From Panagrolaimus kolymaensis (taxonomy: Eukaryota > Nematoda > Chromadorea > Rhabditida > Panagrolaimidae), in contig JAJQJQ010000012.1 in NCBI GenBank assembly GCA_028622995.1, forward strand, positions 2,480,001 to 2,544,000: a stretch of DNA of 64,000 bases. Direction: 5' to 3'. Shown piece by piece: positions 1-11,625 of the stretch; the stretch's first letter is position 1, and each line of letters starts with the position of its first letter. Position numbers and translations under genes: made by a program. The notes beneath the pieces were generated by a model. That model saw only the letters and a list, made by a program, of their open reading frames with translations. It was not told where the DNA came from and did not search any database.

Positions 1-3000
1 AAAGCTAAAGTATCGAATTATTAATAACAAAAGTTTTGATGAGGAATTTTATAGCTAAATTCTGTCAGCAAAGTACTTCGACATTATCTTTTTTTTTGAA
101 AATCGTACAAAAAAGAAGCTCATATTCAAACGGTATCTTTCTTCATTTCAAATATCTATTTTCTTCGCTTGAGGGAAGAAAAATGAAAACCTAGCAATTG
201 ACACCCATTCGAAGATAGCCTTGGCCTTCTTTCCTCCTTTTTTTCAAAATTCTTTTCAACTCAAAGGAATTTGAACAGTAAAAAAATGTGGGTGAAAAGT
301 TTTAATTTGGCGCAATTTGTTTCACATTGTTTCTTTGTTTCAAGCAAAAAACGAACGAACCGTTCCAATCGTTCAACGTCGATGTCTTCAGCATTTAAAA
401 CGTTTTTTTTAAATGAGTTAGTTGTTTTTCATCCTCACATTTTTTTAAAAGCGACGGAAGAAGGAATATAAAAAATATATATAAGGCGACGACCTCGGAG
501 AGAGTTACTTCAAACGGCTGTCGGAAGTATGTAATCGACGAGGGACGGTGCCAGGCTCTTCAAAGGTATCCATCCAGCCTAGCTCTCCTCCACGGCTTTC
601 TTTTTTTAATTGGTAGTAATGACAGAAAAAAAATTTCAAATTTTAAATTGAAAATGAACTACTCTGTCCATTCTTCACAAACTCATGAATATTTTGGTAT
701 AAAGAAGTTTTTTTGATGGGTATTTAAATAATGTGGAGAAAGAAGAAGAAGGTAAAATAAATAAACATTCAAGGCAAATGTTTAAATTTGAAAAAGAAAT
801 AATTATAAACATTTTTTTTAAAAGAAAAAAAAAGATCTTAGGAGAAAGATTTGAGGGAGACTTCAAGGGTAAGAAAAAGAAGGCAAGAAAAAAGGGTTTA
901 TTTGAAGAAGAAAAAATCATAATTGTCGAAAGGATAAGGATGAACATAGAATTTTCGCGATTACTGCTATAGAGTATTCAAATTCATGATAAACCTAAAA
1001 AATAGAAAATTAATAAATATTTTTTTTCAAAATCCAAATCTTTAAAATATTTACGAAAAAAGAAATAATTTTCTTCAACAAAAAAACACGATTCACTAAT
1101 AACCAAAGATAGTTTAGATAAAAGCGAGTCTAAGAATTTTTCTCAAACACTCACATGCTTATTTTTTAAGTCCACATAATGACTTCTAAAACCTTCATCC
1201 AAATCCATAAAAAAATCAAAGTTTTTTCTCAAAGTTTGAGAACTTCCTGACAACCATTCCATTCATCCCAATATGACACCTCTTTTTTTCTTCTACTTAA
1301 GTTTGAAGTTTCCCAGACCATCGTCGTTTACTTAAAACATATTTGGCCGGTCTTTCTCTTTCTCTCATTCATTCATAATCGATATAAATCATTTTGGGCA
1401 GTCAAAATACTTTTTTTTATATTTTCTTTATTGCTGCTGCTTGCTTTCCCTTACTTTTTTTTTATTTTATTTTTTATTTTTTTGCCTATAAGCAGTGCCC
1501 CGAAAACATTTTTCAAAAAAAATATATGAGTGTAGTAATCACAACAGATTCGCGCAGACTCAAAACCATTCTTTACAACAATGTCGGCATAAAATAAAAG
1601 CGGAAACATTAGAATTTGAAAAAGGTTTGAGAAAAAAAGGAATGCAGCTTTTAGCACCTCTCAAGGATCCTTCAAAAATACAATATAAAAGAAAAAGTAG
1701 AAAATTTTACTTTTGTTTTTCTTTAATTTCAAAGGATTGAAAAGTTTTCCACCTTCAATCATATTTTTAGAAAGCGACGAAGGCGAGCGATGGCGGCGAA
1801 GTTTTTTTTGATTGATTGCAGAAAAAAAGACAAGGTTATCTCTTGAAAGGTTTTTTTGTTTGTTTTAGAGTCAGAAATAGGCGTTCAGAAAGAAAAATTC
1901 AAAAAAAGCAAAGGCATGCATGCTTCTGTTCCGCAAAAATAATAAAAAAATTAAATGATTGAAAGCTTTATATTTATTTTTTTATATTTTTTGAAGGTGA
2001 GAAAAGAGTTGTTACAATAAAAACGAATGATAAATGAATGAATATTTAATTTTGATTAAATGTCTCAAAAATCAACTAAAAAGAAAGATAATGTTTTTTG
2101 ATAATAAAAAAAGTCTAAAAATGGACAATTAAAAAGGAGGCGAGAAAGATATCAATGGAGCCAAGCTGTATTATCTGGGAATTCGAACTTATGGAGAAAG
2201 ACGTGATTAAAAACTTATTTACATCATAAAAGAAAATGTATCTAACATACTTACTTTTATAACAAATATGAGTGCAAATTTCTAAACAAAAAATATGTAT
2301 TCTTTCATTGATGATTATTTATTTATTCCACAAAAAATAATACTAAAAAAAGCCAAAACATCGTCTCCAAAATTGAACCATTCATAAAATGTTTTCAATC
2401 AACCAAGCCAAGAAGAAGAAGAAGACGAATAGAAGGAATCCAAAAGAAAGAATAACCGACAAAGAAGAAATTATGTGTTTATCGTTCACAAGGGCAGCAT
2501 TTAAATCAAAAATTCCAGTAAAATTTAAAAAAAAATCAAAGAAAGGAAACAAACAGACGACGATGCTAAAGAAAATTAACATAAAGAAAATAGTAAAAAG
2601 AAATAAATACATAGAAACAGAAAGAAAAAATGCCATTGAGGTTTTTCTTTCTTTTAATTTTTTTCAAAATCAAACACCATTGATTTATTATTATTTTAGC
2701 GATGGAATGAATCGATTCCAATATCCCTTGAGAGAATAATTTTATTTTAAAACTCAAACTCATGATTGCTTTTTATGGCCTGGTATTAGTATTAGTGGGA
2801 ATAGTACTGATTAGATCATGACAAATTAAATGAGGGAAGATACCCAGGGACAAAGTCGACGATATATTCAAAAAAATTCCAACAAAAAAAGAAAAATGCG
2901 GCACTTGACTCATTTTCTCCCGTTCAATTTTTTATGCCATTGAATGAATGACCTTCTTCTGATGTTTGGTAAAAGTAACGGTGATGATGATGGTTGTGAC

Positions 3001-3921
3001 TCTTGAATAATCATCGGCAATGAAAAAAAGTAAAAAGAGGGAAAACATTAAATAAGCCTAACAACGAACCGAAAAAAATATGAATAGGCAGCGCGGTGGT
3101 GTTGATGGTGACCGTTCTTCGTTCACTAGTGTCCAAAAAATAAAATTGAACATTATTCAAATATTTGTTTATTTTTGTTCTGCTTTTTTGATTGCTTGCC
3201 ATTACCCCTTTTCAATACGAGAAGCATCCAAGCAATGGCAAATACATTTGTTGACCGTTCTGTGCCAGTCGGCGGTCGCGATAAGCTTTGGCTTTTGCCG
3301 TTTCTTAGGCGACCCACCAACCAGCTAGAAAGCTCTCGCTCTTGTTATTAATCGTTTTTGTGCCGAACTCTCTTTTTCTATTTTTTTCCTATCGTTAGTG
3401 TCTTTTTGCCATCTTTGAATTTGGCATAAAAAAAGAGATGAAAAAAAAACGATGTTGACCTTATGTCAATATCGCTGAAATGCATCTTCCCGGAGGGCTA
3501 TTTGCACATCTTTTACCTCCTGCAAAGGACAATAGTTACATTAGAATTTTTGAACGATCTCCTGCCGATAAGATGGACTATCGCCGCCAAAGCAGAAGAG
3601 AAGAATAAAAAAAGCAAATAAATGAATGAATGTTGCAATTTATGACTTAGTGAATGGCCGTCGATTTTTTTGACTCATTTTTTGAATGAACAAAACTGAA
3701 ACATTAATGTTTTCCTCTTTTTTTTTCGTCTTCGAAAGGGGCCAGTTTGTCTCATTCCCGCCGTACCAGCTTGCGCGATAGCAAATTATAGCAGGTGGCG
3801 GAAACTATGTAATTAAAAAAGACTTCATTTTCAAAAAAAACACATAACAAATAATTAAAAATTTATACTATCCTAACCTCGAGAAACAACAAAACAAAAA
3901 ATGTTACATAAAATAAGCATT
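1..3921. other. Gene-poor AT-rich region
   Basis: I find no protein-coding gene here. The sequence is dominated by A and T runs, and the open frames are short, Lys/Phe-rich and overlap on both strands, as expected from composition alone. Three stretches are less AT-biased than the rest: about 485-600, 3455-3620 and 3735-3810. The second holds a 42-codon open frame starting at 3480, with no recognisable similarity and no visible splice partner. These islands may be regulatory or RNA-encoding, but nothing in the sequence proves it. Confidence 0.6.
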
Positions 3922-4594
3922 TCAAACCAAATCTTTATAAGATCTTCTGGATTTGTCTTTGTAAAAGTAATCAGGTTCTTGATCCCATATTCCAAGTTCA
4001 CGTTCATCATGCATTTCATCATTTTTACGATAGTTATGATATTGAAGGAGATATTTGATACGTTTACAAAGTTGATGCCATTGATGTGGAGAATTGGCTT
4101 GCATCTTTTCTTTATATAAATTTCGATAATGAATCAATTTGATAAGTTCATTAGCACGATGTTGACCAGGAAAACCACGAAGCCATCGTGGTACATGATA
4201 TTGAAGTTGAGCAGGATGCACTTTACCATTCCCAAGAAGATCAATGTAATCATTTTCACCGAAGCGAGCTTGATGAGGAGTCCATGGATCCTTAACTTTA
4301 TATTTTGGAAGTGCAACAGCTTCTTTACAATCAGGAAGACGAGGAAGTTTATCAATTCCTTGGCGATGATAGCGATAATAATAACCAGTATCATTGGGTT
4401 TAAACATTCGTTTCATTCGATCATCAGCTACTCGAGGAACTTGGGATTTATCATTGAAGCTTCGTGTTATTGAAATTACAGCAGAACATGGCTCTAATGA
4501 TAAGCGAGATAATTGAGAGATCTAAAATATTAACAAATTAATAAGCAAATATTGAAGGAGAATTATATATATTCAAACAAACCTGAGCCAACAT
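3922..4594 (-). CDS. MRPL51: Mitochondrial large ribosomal subunit protein mL51
   Basis: Two exons on the minus strand, 4594-4583 and 4521-3922, joined across a 61-nt GT-AG intron, encode 203 residues. Exon 1 is only four codons (MLAQ). The N-terminal 40 or so residues are rich in Ser, Arg and hydrophobics with few acids, as expected for a mitochondrial import signal. The central part matches the MRPL51 family, which is a structural protein of the mitochondrial large ribosomal subunit: a Lys/Pro-rich lead, WTPHQARFGENDYIDLLGNG, then HP and RWLRGF, then a basic stretch ending KRIKYLLQYHNYR. The protein is longer than vertebrate MRPL51 because of extra residues at both ends. It diverges from the SLC46-like gene and shares a 0.57 kb promoter region with it. 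The start was chosen because the short first exon keeps frame and supplies the only upstream ATG. Confidence 0.88.
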
Positions 4595-5162
4595 GATCAT
4601 CAAATTTTCACAGTTGCTGTAAAATTTATGGTTTTATCACCTATAAAATTATTGTTAGTAAAGTCTTTAACTGTAATACAAAAACAAACACGGCAAAAAT
4701 GTTAAAATCACGAAAGTAAATTAGAAATTTTATATGTATTTTTCATCAATCAAAAACTTGATTGAAAACAAAGCTAAAGTTTGCTCACTTTCTTTGAACA
4801 TAAAGCCAATATATTTCATCAAATTCAAAAGTTTCGTTCAAAGCTTTTTCTCCGATAAAATTTTTTTCATCATTTTTTTTTTCAGTTGTCACCACTATTC
4901 AACTACTCTCTTGAATTGATAGATTGCAGTTTATAGTCGTTGGCGGCAAATCCAAATATAAAAAACAATAAGCAAAGATCATCATCACCATCGATGCAGC
5001 AATAGCAGCAACATTGAAAGGTTTTTTCTTTCATCATGTTTGGATAATACAAAAAACAACTTTTGTCTTTCAACAAACCTTTTTCACTTTACTAATTTAT
5101 TCTATTTTTGTTACTGGTTTTATAACATTTATTATTAATAATTAAATGAGTGTTAAAAAATA
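4595..5162. other. Divergent intergenic region between MRPL51 and SLC46-like gene
   Basis: 568 bp with no gene. It must hold the promoters of both divergent neighbours. I see T-rich tracts but no motif that I can name with confidence. Confidence 0.6.
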
Positions 5163-7639
5163 ATGACTTTACAATTATGGCGTGTGGCAATGCCTTTAGG
5201 GCTTTATTCCATAACTTCAGCAATGTTTTTTCCCGTATCTCAATCATTTATTTATTGGAAAATATGCATTGAAAGTGAAAAACTCAGCGGGATTGCCCCT
5301 GAGAATTGTACTAATCGCGCAATTAGTTCTTCAAATCAATATCTTCAAACTGAGGCTAATAGAATATTTTTAATCGGGTAAGTAAGTTTGAGAAACATGC
5401 TGGGAGAAAAAGGGAACAAGGGTTTTTGACAGCGTAGTGTCAATGAATTATCCAACTGTGTGTTGAGTAAAATGATAGCAATCATAAGGTCAGGGGAAAT
5501 TGAAAGTTTGGCTTGGATGAGAAAATGAAAATTACTGTAATCCAAATATGTGTAAATTTACAGAAGTGTCGCTATGACTTTCACAGGTATTTTTTCAACA
5601 ACATATTTGGGAAAAATGGGAGATGAAAAATCAAGAAAATTAGCATTGATAGTTCCTTTTATTGGACTTTTATTAGCTGATCTTATTTTAATCTACTTAG
5701 CTTGGTTTGTTGAAGTAACATTTAATTGAATTTATTTCCCATCCAATGAATATCAAATTTAGACTTCTGCTTACATTTATATTCTATCTGAAACCATTTT
5801 TGGTTTATGTGGTGGCTATGTAACAATTTTATCATCAAGTTTTGCATTTGGATCTCATTTATCTAAAACGAATGGATTCAATCGGTCTAAAGCTATGGCA
5901 ATATTAGAAGGTGCAATTGGAATAGGAAGTAATCATACCTTTGAATTGAGTTGATGTTAAGGCAAAGCAACTATTGATTTCTTTTAGGTGTTATTGGATT
6001 TTTTTGTACTTCATTCATTCGAAGCACCGAATATTTAAACGCATATCTCGTGATGACTGGAATACATTTGTTATGTATTATTTTGGTTGCAACTTTAACC
6101 GATATTCGGCCATCAAAGGATGTGTTGAAGGAGAAGAAAAAAGCTTTTTTGAGTCGATTAGCATACAAATTTACGGTAATCATTACAACAGCCTTCCCTT
6201 TAACAGTAAACAATACTTTTTAGTCATGGACAGATTTGTTTAATGTAAATGAAACAAAGAAAAAATTATTAATTTTGATAGTATCTTTTGGAATTTCATT
6301 TTTTTCTTTTATTGGTTTGTTTTGAATTGGATCTTCTAAGTTTATTAATTATTTAAATTAGGTACAATTCATATCATATTTTATTATTTAAAACAGAGAT
6401 TTCAATGGGATTTAAAATTTTATGGATATTTAAAAGCTCCCGATCAAATGGTTTCTACTCTTGCTGTGAGTTTAATTTAACCCCGATGACTCTAAAATCG
6501 AGTCGATGGACTACAAAGTCTTTGAATGAAGCCAAATTTGGGCCACTCAAGTTATTTTTTTTCGAGATGCTATTTTAAAGATCTATTTTTGACGTGTCAA
6601 GAAAAGTCACAAAATTTAAGATACTATCAGTTGCAAAATTAAACTTGTTTTCTTTTTCAAGACTAATGTCTCATGCGTCGACACGGGAATTCCCTAAAAA
6701 GTTATCAGCTTACATACCTCTTGCTTTTTGTTTTTCCATTAAAAAATTGCAACAAATTAAAAGATAGACTTTTTTCTTTTGCAACATTTTAACAAATTTT
6801 TTTTATTTTAGATTCTTTTTATATTTCCACTTCTTAAAAGTAAAGGAATATCTGATCCTATTTTGGCTCTTCTCGGATTACTTTCACGTTGTTTTGGAAG
6901 GCTATGGCTTGCAATTTCATGGAACACTGAATCCGTTTATTTTTGTTTGTCGCTTCATTCTTAGTTTTTAACGTTTGCGATATTTTTTTAGTGATAATTT
7001 TGGATGCCTCTTCACGATTTGCTCCAACGGCAATTCGATCAATGTTTTCTAAAACCGTTTCTGAAAATGAACAAGGTCGAGTTTTTAGTTTAATAAGCGT
7101 CATAGAACTTTCATGCACTTTACTGGCTTCAATAATATTTCATACTTTATTTCCATATTCTATTTCATTCTTCCCTCAACTTTCTTTTGTTTTAATGGGT
7201 GCAATTTTAATTTTACCTATTTTTTTAATAGCGTAAGTTTTATTTTTTTTTTGTGTGTTTGTGCTTTGGAGGTGATAGGTGTCAGGAAGTCTTATGTGCA
7301 AAGAAAAAGAGGGGTTTGCCTTCTTATAAGATTATGGCTAAATTCGGATTAAAGTTGCAATTAAATATTTTGTTGCAAACTTTTTTTGCATCAAAAAAGC
7401 TTTCTGCTTTGATCTTTATCAAGATTAAAAATGTATTATAGTCAACTTCCTTTGAAGATACAAATCTTTCGAGAATATTTTTGCTAAACTTCTGGCGATG
7501 AATTTAAAAAAGCTTTAAACTATCCAAATTTAGTTTCAATAAATCGACTCTTGCTCCAGCTGAAGCACTTCCAAATGAAACCGTTGAAGTCCCTCTTGAA
7601 TCAATTAAAACTCCATTGAATCAAACAGAAAACAACTAA
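5163..7639 (+). CDS. SLC46-like major facilitator transporter
   Basis: Nine exons (5163-5377, 5564-5714, 5763-5928, 5988-6175, 6224-6314, 6362-6465, 6812-6944, 6992-7232, 7534-7639) give 464 residues, the usual length for the SLC46 (proton-coupled folate transporter/heme carrier-like) branch of the MFS. Family signs are the N-terminal helix followed by a Cys-containing, N-glycosylatable extracellular loop, the loop 2-3 motif near GKMGDEKSRK, the LLSR segment in the second half, and the SMFSKTVSENEQGRVFSL signature. About twelve hydrophobic segments are present, so it should sit in a plasma or lysosomal membrane and move a small anionic solute; the substrate cannot be read from sequence. The 47-nt intron at 6945-6991 matters: reading through it looks like a frameshift, but splicing restores both frame and family spacing. 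A poly(A) signal AATAAA follows near 7699. All internal junctions stay in phase. Confidence 0.82.
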
Positions 7640-8271
7640 ATTATTTATTTATTTTTTATTAAATTTTTATGAATTTATTTTACTTTTTCTTTTTAACAAT
7701 AAAAAACAATTTACAAAAAAAGCATGACCTGCACACGGTTTTTCTATTATTAAGAAAAATAATTAAAAACCAGACGACAATACAAAAATTAAACTCGCGA
7801 TCATAAAAAAAATTAAAATTATTATTTTGCTTGCGATAAAATTAAAGAAATGAAAAGATTCATTGATAAAAGTTGATAGATTTTATATTTACAATGTCGA
7901 TCAATTGCTAAAAAGTTTATGGTTATGGGAAGAATAAAAATAAAAGCTAAACTAAATGCTTTGAAATACCTTGCCACATAGCTTGGTAGTTTAATGCTTA
8001 TAATTTAGAAACTACAAAAATATTTTGTTACCCAAAAACCAAAAACTTTTTTGCAACTCATCCAAGACAATTAAAAAAGACTAGAAACAAAAAGAAAAAA
8101 GAAGAATGATAAATATGATACACAGTATAGTATTCAAAGGAGATTTTTACGCCGTAATTGATGCTTCAATATTTTTTTGTTTAAATTAAAAAAGAAACTA
8201 CGATGATAAAAAGATTCAAAAATAAATTTTCGGCTGCTCCCGTTTTATGCAAAAAAATAATTATTATGAAA
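7640..8271. other. Convergent 3' intergenic region
   Basis: The 3' ends of the SLC46-like gene and the PP1-type gene face each other here. AATAAA near 7699 fits the former on the plus strand. No other coding signal is seen. Confidence 0.6.
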
Positions 8272-11200
8272 TCAAAGCATTCCACGTCGAAACAATTTAG
8301 AAGGCTTGACATCAAGGTTTAAAAATTTTGATTCAGCCAAAGATGAAATCACTCCATTTGCACTTCGACGGTCTTTTAAAGCTTGGGGCTTTATAATTTG
8401 AAATGAACATAATAAATTTCTATCCACATTCATTACAGCCCCAGCATTATCAAATTCACCACAATAATTTGGAGCAGAAAATAATGTGACTAATTGACGT
8501 TTAGCAAAAAATTCATACCCGTCTTCAACGACCTGAAAATAGAGAATGGATAAAATAAATCAAAACGTTTTTTTATCAAGCCTTTTAGCAGCCATTTATT
8601 TGAAAATAATTCTTACCTGATGTCCTCTAACAACAATATCGAGATCCATTTTTTGTAAAAATTGATTCAATACATCTTGTCCAAAGACATAGCTTACACC
8701 TCTATCATTAGGTGCCCAACCCATAATTTTATTATCTGGATCACTCCTAAAAATTATTATTACTTAATTTTTATCCATTTTTTATAATTTCGATTTACCA
8801 TAAAAGATCACATAGAAGTCCAGTTTCTTGAATTTCCACAGGTCTTACAAGTCTTTTTAATTGATCAAGAGCTCTAAGATGTGGGCTCAATCCACCATGG
8901 CAACAAAAGATTTTATTTTCAATTAAAGCTGCCACAGGCATACAATTGAAAACATCTTGAAAAGTTTTCCATATTTTTATGTTTACTCTTCTTTTACATT
9001 CATCATAAAATCCGTAAATTCGATTTAATGATGCAATTTCATGATTTCCGCGGAGGAGAAAAAAGTTTCCAGGATATTTAATTTTGTAACATAGCAGCAA
9101 AATTATTGTCTGAAAAAATGTCATTCATTAATTAAATTCTTTGTACGTCATTAATTACGTAAGCTGCTTGAATGAAATTTATTTTCGGGTTTATTTTTGG
9201 TTTCCTCAATTTGTGCGGTTTAAAAATTCTTTTTTATGATGTTTTGAAAATAAACTTTTATGCACATGCTTTTTTTCAGACTGCTAAAAGAAATAAATGG
9301 CAGTCGTAAATCGTAAAATGATGAGAGATTTGTAAATTGATAGCACTTTTCCCAGAGATCTTTGAAACTTTTAAAATGGCTATCTACTCAATTTCAAATT
9401 TGTCCTTTAAGTTAAACGTTCCTTTTTAAAAAGAGTTTTTAGCTATTTTGATTGTCAAAAATGTTTTTCGAAACAAATTTAATTTTTTCCAATTTAAACA
9501 GAAAATACTATATAAAAATCTTTGGAAACATACATATTAATTAGCTAATTTTAAGTTGTGATAAACAAAATATGCATGTTTAGTTTGGCCCACAAAAAAT
9601 ATTGCGTTCGTGCCATTTTTTGTTTGTTTCAAACAAGTTTAAAATTTCCTTGTTGGAAGTTGAACCTATTTGGAGCCATAAAAAAGCTTGAGTTTTAAAT
9701 TACTGAATTTCTATTCCAAATTTCCGTTTTATCTCATTTTTCATTCAATGGTTGAAGAAGAACCGTCATTCATGAAAAAAGGATAGTAAAGAGTTTCTCT
9801 CATCTTTTAATAACTTTTGACGGAAGCTGCCTGTTTGCTTTTCTTTTGTTTAAAGTTTTACAAAAATTGTTATTCAATTTTTCTTTTTCAAGGTTTACTT
9901 AACTAAAAAACGTTTTTGAGTTTTGAACATGTGAGAGGTATTATTATTTGTCTCCGCTTTTGTTACTACAGCTTCATTTTCGCCACATTATTATTTCTAA
10001 GCAGCTTGCTTCTCTTTTTTTATGACGCAAATTGAAAAAAAATGAAGAAGAAGCAACAAACGAGAAAATTCAAAAAAGAAAGAAGAATGAAGTTGTTTAA
10101 CCTCTCTCTTGTTAGCGCGTCGGTTATCAACTTTTTGCTTTGCACTTTCCAACTCCCTCAGTTTCCTTGAGTCGGCTTATTTTTAAATCTCTAAGTTGGT
10201 TGTTGTGGCCGGAAATGCGCGGTAGAAAAAAAGAAAAAAAAGCAGCACAACGAAATCAAACAAAATAAATCATAAAAGCTTTTACACGTGAGACGACAGT
10301 TGGCGGTAGCACTTTTGTGTTTTTTTTTCTTTTTTGATTGTTGGTTGAAAAATAGAATGTTCTTAAAGTGTTACCGAAAATAAATCTCATACAAATGTAA
10401 GAAAAAATAAAAGTAAAAGTCAAAAACTTACTTCAAGACTCTTCTGACCTCGATCAACATAATCACCAAGGAACAAATAATTTGCTGATGGTGGAAATCC
10501 TGATAGTTTAAAAAGTCTCAAAAGATCTGAGAATTGTCCATGAATATCGCCTGAAACAAAACAACAAATAAGTTATTAGCAAAAAAGATATTAAGGAAAG
10601 TACAAAATTGAAAAATATGCAGAAACTGTTTTACAGTAATTTTATTTTTTGTATTCACTTTAAGGTTTCTGCTATTGTTGTGCTTTACAAATCTTTCATA
10701 AAAAAGCTTTTTATCCAAAAATCACTTTTTGTTTTGCTTGCTTTTTATTTTTTGCAAATGTTTATTTCATTACTTCATCTGAATTTTGAACGTTAAACTC
10801 TTAAGGGCATTTCTCAGGACCAATAATTTCAATTTTCATAAAAAACTTTTTTATTTTTAAAAGAAATAAAAACAGGAAACATCTTTTGATAAGTTCAATT
10901 TTTTTTTTGGTATTCGGGAGTTTTTCAACGTCACCCCGGAGGAAACTAACGACAAAAAACTACTAAAAGTAAGTAAGCAAGTATTTTGTTGTTGTCGTTG
11001 GAAGTTAAGAACGGGCATTATATGTGCTTACTCAAAGCATCATCAATGTGAAAAAGAAAAAGAATGGCATTGTTTAAGGAGGTTAACCAACGATAAGAAA
11101 ATACAGAAAATACAAAATCCCAAAATTAGTCGTCCTATGTACGCCAGCCATCTTTCCGCTTTTACATAAGTCCAATGCATCAATAGCGACAAATTGGGCG

Positions 11201-11625
11201 CAAAAATAGAAAAAAATTTAACGGGTATTTTTTTAGCTTTTTTTGTTGAAGAAGGGATTTGTTCATTTTGGTGTTACTACGATGGCATCATTATTTTTTT
11301 AGAGTTAAAAAAGACGATAGTAGTTTTTATAACGTTTTGTATAGTTCTTAAAAAAATTAAAAATTACTGTAAAACAATTATTTTTGAATTTAAAAGCTAC
11401 TTTTTACTACAAAAAACTTTACAAACCTGCAATTTTTAATGGCGCATTTAATTCTAATAACATAGGTTGTTGAAGAAATATTTGACGCGCAAGGGTACAA
11501 ACCATTTTAATTTCATGTTCTGTTACATCAAGGGTATGCTTCCAATGTTCTTGTTGAGTTAAACGACATATTATTGAATCAACATCAAGTTGACCATATA
11601 CAAAGGATTTACGCCGTGTAACCAT
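8272..11625 (-). CDS. PP1-type serine/threonine protein phosphatase catalytic subunit
   Basis: Five exons (11625-11427, 10550-10432, 9109-8799, 8746-8617, 8532-8272) encode 339 residues, close to the roughly 330 of PP1 catalytic subunits. Metal-binding and catalytic motifs occur in order: GDIHG at the exon 1/2 junction, [26 protein letters not shown] and [11 protein letters not shown]. The N-terminus carries the PP1 lead DVDSII and the PxLLELxAPLKI block. It dephosphorylates Ser/Thr residues using two metal ions, normally bound to targeting subunits. Compared with canonical PP1 it has divergent residues in the N-terminal third and a variant C-tail (SKLFRRGML), which suggests one of the lineage-specific nematode paralogues, often sperm-biased, rather than the core PP1. 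Intron 2 is unusually long for this genome, about 1.3 kb (9110-10431). An open frame continues upstream of the chosen ATG but offers no other ATG. Confidence 0.88.

Noticed and set aside
6930..6992. Apparent one-base frameshift in the T run of the SLC46-like gene
   Set aside because: A 47-nt GT-AG intron at 6945-6991 joins the two frames in phase, and the product then has the family's normal spacing between helices.
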